This document shows positions 4,583 to 6,693 of a DNA stretch of 6,693 nt, piece after piece. The notes beneath the pieces are model-generated. The model saw nothing but the letters and a program-made list of their open reading frames with translations. It did not search any database and was not told the DNA's origin. The translations under genes and the position numbers were made by a program. The stretch lies in contig JAUWIR010000255.1 of the NCBI GenBank assembly GCA_030605265.1, positions 1-6,693 of the forward strand. Direction: 5' to 3'. Each line of letters begins with the position of its first letter. The stretch's first letter is position 1. The DNA is from Pseudomonadota bacterium. GTDB taxonomy: Bacteria; SZUA-182; DTGQ01.

Positions 4583-4751
4583 AAAAGAGAGAGTTTTTTT
4601 AAGAGTGGGGGGATTTTAAAAAAAGAAGTAATTTTAGATACCCTTCTTTTTACGTTCGCTCTAAAAAGTCTTTTTCTTTTGGGGTTGAAAGTGTAGGTTC
4701 TGTAGGTTATTGAACATTCCTTGATGATTTTATCCCAATGGAGAAAAATCT

Positions 4752-6482
4752 ATGCGTAAAAAAGGTCTTGTTTTTTTTCTTTGCTGCTTTGTATGTAATT
4801 GCCTTACAATTTTTCCTTCTTATAGTTGGGCTCAAGTTGCTTACCTTCAAACGCCTATTCAGGTTTTACAGCCGCGCTATACTATTAATACAACAAGACC
4901 GACAAATATTCCTCAAGAGGTCCTGCTTAAATTTAAAAATAACCTTCCTAATACTCAGATTTTTGCTGTTTATGCTAAATATGGTCTCCAAGAGATTTCC
5001 TATAGTCCTTATTCAGGGATACGCAGGTGCTATGTATTAAGTGGGATCCCTTTGGTAATTATCTTAGATTTTCTTAAAGCCGAACCAACTGTTTTTTACG
5101 CTGAACCTAATTGGATAGGGGAAGTAAACTTAATACCAAATGATCTTTTTTTCACTTACCAATGGCACTTGGGAGCTATGAATATGAATTTAGCCTGGGA
5201 TGTAAGTGTCGGTTCCGGAGTTATTGTGGCTGTGCTGGATACTGGTGTGGCGCATGAGAATTTCGATATATATGCATTAGCCCCGGATTTGGCAGGAACA
5301 AGTTTTGTCCCGGGATATGATTTTGTAAATGATGATCCCAATCCGGACGATGATGAAGGGCATGGAACGCATATTACCGGGACCATAGCTCAAACTACCA
5401 ATAATCTTTTGGGTTGTGCAGGGGGCGCTTTTGGGGCTTCAATTATGCCTGTGAAGGTCATGGATAATAGTGGGAACGGAAACTTAACCGATATTGTTGA
5501 TGGGATTTACTTTGCCGTGAATAATGGGGCCTATATCCTCAATTTGAGTCTTGGGTTCGGTGATAACCCATCACTAGCTTTAGAGGAAGCAGTAAATTAC
5601 GCAGTAGATAATGGGTGTTTGGTAATTTGTTCAGCAGGCAATTACTCAACTGATCTTCCTAATTATCCGGCAGCCTATCCAGCCTCTATTGCCGTAAGTG
5701 GTGTTCGCTATGATCGTCTTTTGGGGGATTATTCAAACTATGGGACCTATATAGATCTTTGCGCTCCAGGGGGGGATTTGACTGTAGATCAAAATTTTGA
5801 TGGCTATCCTGACGGGATTCTGCAGCAATCTCATGACGGCCAGGATTTTCAAAATTTCGGGTTTTTTTTAGGCAGAGGGACTTCCTGGGCAGCGGCCAAT
5901 GTCAGTGCTGTGGCAGCCCTTGTTTTCTCAGCCGGAGGCGGTGCCTTAACCTCAGCTGATGTACGGTCCATTCTGGAAACCTCAGCTCAGGATTTGGGCA
6001 CAATTGGATGGGATGAATATTACGGGTGGGGAGTGGTTGATGCTTTTGCTGCTGTTAATAAAGCAATAACAGTATCTTCTGCTCAGGTCCTGGGAAATCG
6101 TATCGCTTTGGCAAACGATTTTTTCCCCCTGGTTACTCCGGCAATTCAGCCCTTTTCTTTTACCCCTTCGGTTTGGGGGAATCAATTGAATTTCCTTTCA
6201 TTGGCGCCTCTTTATTCAATGATTAACTTTAATGAAAGGGCCCAAAATTTTTCCCTTAATAAAAGTATAACCTCAGGGTTAAATCCTGTGGCAAAAATCT
6301 CCGGATTAGGGATTGAGCCTTTTTCCCCGGGAATTTTTGAATTATCCTTTTCTTACCCGGACTACTCTCAAACATCATATCTTTTTCCTTCTCTTTTTTC
6401 TTTTAATAATTATCCTTTAGAATTATGGGCATTAGGAAACATCTTCTTTCCTTTTTCAAACCCCTATTATAATTTTTATTAA
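4752..6482 (+). CDS. Exported subtilisin-like serine protease (peptidase family S8)
   Basis: 576 aa. The signal peptide is residues 1-27 (MRKK, hydrophobic core, likely cut after SWA). An I9/fervidolysin-like propeptide region follows (about 55-120: EVLLKFKNN to VFYAEPNW). The S8 domain spans about 130-440: catalytic Asp163 in VIVAVLDTG, His204 in GHGTHITG, oxyanion Asn297 in SAGN, and Ser378 in GTSWAAANVSAVAAL. All catalytic residues are present. The block after Ser departs from the usual GTSMAxPxVxG, with Trp for Met and neither Pro nor the later Gly. Residues about 441-576 form a C-terminal extension rich in Phe, Tyr, Pro and Ser ending PYYNFY, which I do not recognise. ATG 4752 follows GGAG (4740-4743, 8-nt spacer). 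Homopolymers T8 (4771-4778), G7 (5769-5775) and T7 (5862-5868) lie in the frame. The location after the secreted repeat gene suggests processing or turnover of surface proteins, but this is inference. Confidence 0.94.
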   Translation: MRKKGLVFFLCCFVCNCLTIFPSYSWAQVAYLQTPIQVLQPRYTINTTRPTNIPQEVLLKFKNNLPNTQIFAVYAKYGLQEISYSPYSGIRRCYVLSGIPLVIILDFLKAEPTVFYAEPNWIGEVNLIPNDLFFTYQWHLGAMNMNLAWDVSVGSGVIVAVLDTGVAHENFDIYALAPDLAGTSFVPGYDFVNDDPNPDDDEGHGTHITGTIAQTTNNLLGCAGGAFGASIMPVKVMDNSGNGNLTDIVDGIYFAVNNGAYILNLSLGFGDNPSLALEEAVNYAVDNGCLVICSAGNYSTDLPNYPAAYPASIAVSGVRYDRLLGDYSNYGTYIDLCAPGGDLTVDQNFDGYPDGILQQSHDGQDFQNFGFFLGRGTSWAAANVSAVAALVFSAGGGALTSADVRSILETSAQDLGTIGWDEYYGWGVVDAFAAVNKAITVSSAQVLGNRIALANDFFPLVTPAIQPFSFTPSVWGNQLNFLSLAPLYSMINFNERAQNFSLNKSITSGLNPVAKISGLGIEPFSPGIFELSFSYPDYSQTSYLFPSLFSFNNYPLELWALGNIFFPFSNPYYNFY

Positions 6483-6520
6483 GATAATTATCCCTTGTGC
6501 CGCTTTGTCGGCATGTGCGC

Positions 6521-6565
6521 TTCATTTTATTTATGCGGCTTATCAGCTTAATAGCTTAATTAAAC
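6521..6565. repeat. Intergenic repeat, right copy (pair with 620-665)
   Basis: Starts TTCATTTTATTTATG exactly like the left copy, then 8-nt units CTTATCAG, CTTAATAG and CTTAATTA. It begins 39 nt after the protease stop codon. A short stem TGCCG/CGGCA (6498-6502, 6509-6513) precedes it and could be part of the same 3' region. Confidence 0.6.
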
Positions 6566-6612
6566 CATGAGCATGTCAAAGTGAGAATTGCTGGGTCTTT
6601 AATTGTCTTAAT

Positions 6613-6642
6613 TTGACCTCAAAGCCAATGTGGTGCTATGAT
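6613..6642 (+). promoter_or_regulatory. Strong sigma-70-type promoter of the final gene
   Basis: TTGACC (6613-6618), an 18-nt spacer, then TATGAT (6637-6642) with the extended -10 TG at 6634-6635. The first base of ATG 6649 is 7 nt after the -10 box, where transcription is expected to begin. The mRNA may therefore be leaderless. Confidence 0.7.
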
Positions 6643-6648
6643 GAGGGT

Positions 6649-6693
6649 ATGAAGATAGATTTAAAAGCATTAAGTTTTGCTGAAATAAAAGAA
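6649..6693 (+). CDS. rlmN: Probable 23S rRNA (A2503)/tRNA (A37) C2-methyltransferase, first 15 codons only
   Basis: Radical-SAM RlmN methylates A2503 of 23S rRNA and A37 of some tRNAs. Only MKIDLKALSFAEIKE is visible, running off the window. It fits the RlmN N-terminus, where a short lead of the form K-x-DL-x-x-L is followed by x-x-E-(L/I)-K-E before the GxxxYRAxQ region. The catalytic parts lie outside, so the call is provisional. An in-frame ATG at 6628 exists but lies within the promoter. There is only a cramped GAGG 2 nt before ATG 6649, consistent with leaderless start. It is a housekeeping gene with its own promoter, outside the sigma-54 block. Confidence 0.55.
   Translation, partial: MKIDLKALSFAEIKE

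Larger units (their letters stand above)
4263..4751. other. Region between the repeat-protein gene and the protease gene
   Basis: It holds two hairpins (4311-4350 and 4357-4411), the frameshifted repeat-gene remnant (4468-4582), and an AT-rich stretch with a weak stem (4620-4628 with 4643-4651). There is also a pair of TGTAGGTT direct repeats 9 nt apart (4692-4699, 4701-4708). Only a poor sigma-70-like match (TTGAAA 4685-4690, TATTGA 4708-4713) lies before the protease gene. No GG-N10-GC site is seen there, so the protease promoter is unclear. Confidence 0.6.

Noticed and set aside
4620..4651. Intrinsic terminator after the relic gene
   Set aside because: The 9-bp stem is almost all A-T with a 14-nt loop and no T-run on the + strand beyond the arm itself, so too weak to call.
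4685..4713. Sigma-70 promoter for the protease gene
   Set aside because: The -35 is fair but the -10 (TATTGA) is poor; mentioned only in the intergenic entry.
4738..5040. 100-codon frame overlapping the protease start
   Set aside because: It is a shadow in another frame of a clear S8 protease; its hydrophobic look comes from the T-rich signal-peptide codons.
6628..6648. Earlier in-frame ATG for the rlmN-like gene
   Set aside because: It lies within the -35/-10 spacer of the promoter, has no ribosome site, and adds residues not typical of the family.

Overview
The window reads as a piece of an AT-rich bacterial chromosome. All the intact genes are on the + strand. It starts inside a housekeeping gene (prmA, ribosomal protein L11 methyltransferase) and ends in the first codons of another (probably rlmN, 23S rRNA/tRNA adenine methyltransferase). 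Between them lies an accessory block: a sigma-54 activator, a PilZ (c-di-GMP) protein, a secreted Gly/Leu/Tyr/Ser repeat protein and a secreted subtilisin-like protease. Sigma-54 control, PilZ and Sec signal peptides suggest a diderm or an uncultured candidate-phylum bacterium. Nothing here fixes the taxon.

Layout: 3-578, 3' part of prmA. 579-838, leader of the activator gene with a sigma-54 promoter (755-772). 839-1849, an enhancer-binding protein made only of the AAA+ domain and a Fis-type helix-turn-helix. 1850-2223, regulatory DNA with a dyad, a second sigma-54 promoter (2041-2058) and a strongly folded leader (2133-2191). 2224-2982, pseudo-receiver plus PilZ protein. 2983-3515, a decayed GxxExxY gene start on the minus strand, an 8-nt repeat tract, a dyad like the one before pilZ, a third sigma-54 promoter (3409-3426) and an 18-nt tandem duplication. 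3516-4262, secreted repeat protein. 4263-4751, two hairpins and a frameshifted remnant of a second gene of the same repeat type (4468-4582). 4752-6482, exported S8 protease. 6483-6693, a copy of the repeat found after prmA, then a strong sigma-70-type promoter and the rlmN start.

How the parts may work together (inference): three genes in a row each have a promoter with exact GG-N10-GC spacing, and the first encodes a sigma-54 activator. A near-identical 13-nt dyad (CATARgttYTATG) lies 130-220 nt upstream of two of these promoters, the usual range for an activator site. The block therefore looks like a self-contained sigma-54 regulon. Its output would be a silk- or loricrin-like exported repeat protein, with a c-di-GMP effector and possibly a processing protease. 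I do not recognise it as a described system. The layout is seen in the sequence. The function (surface or matrix material) is a hypothesis.
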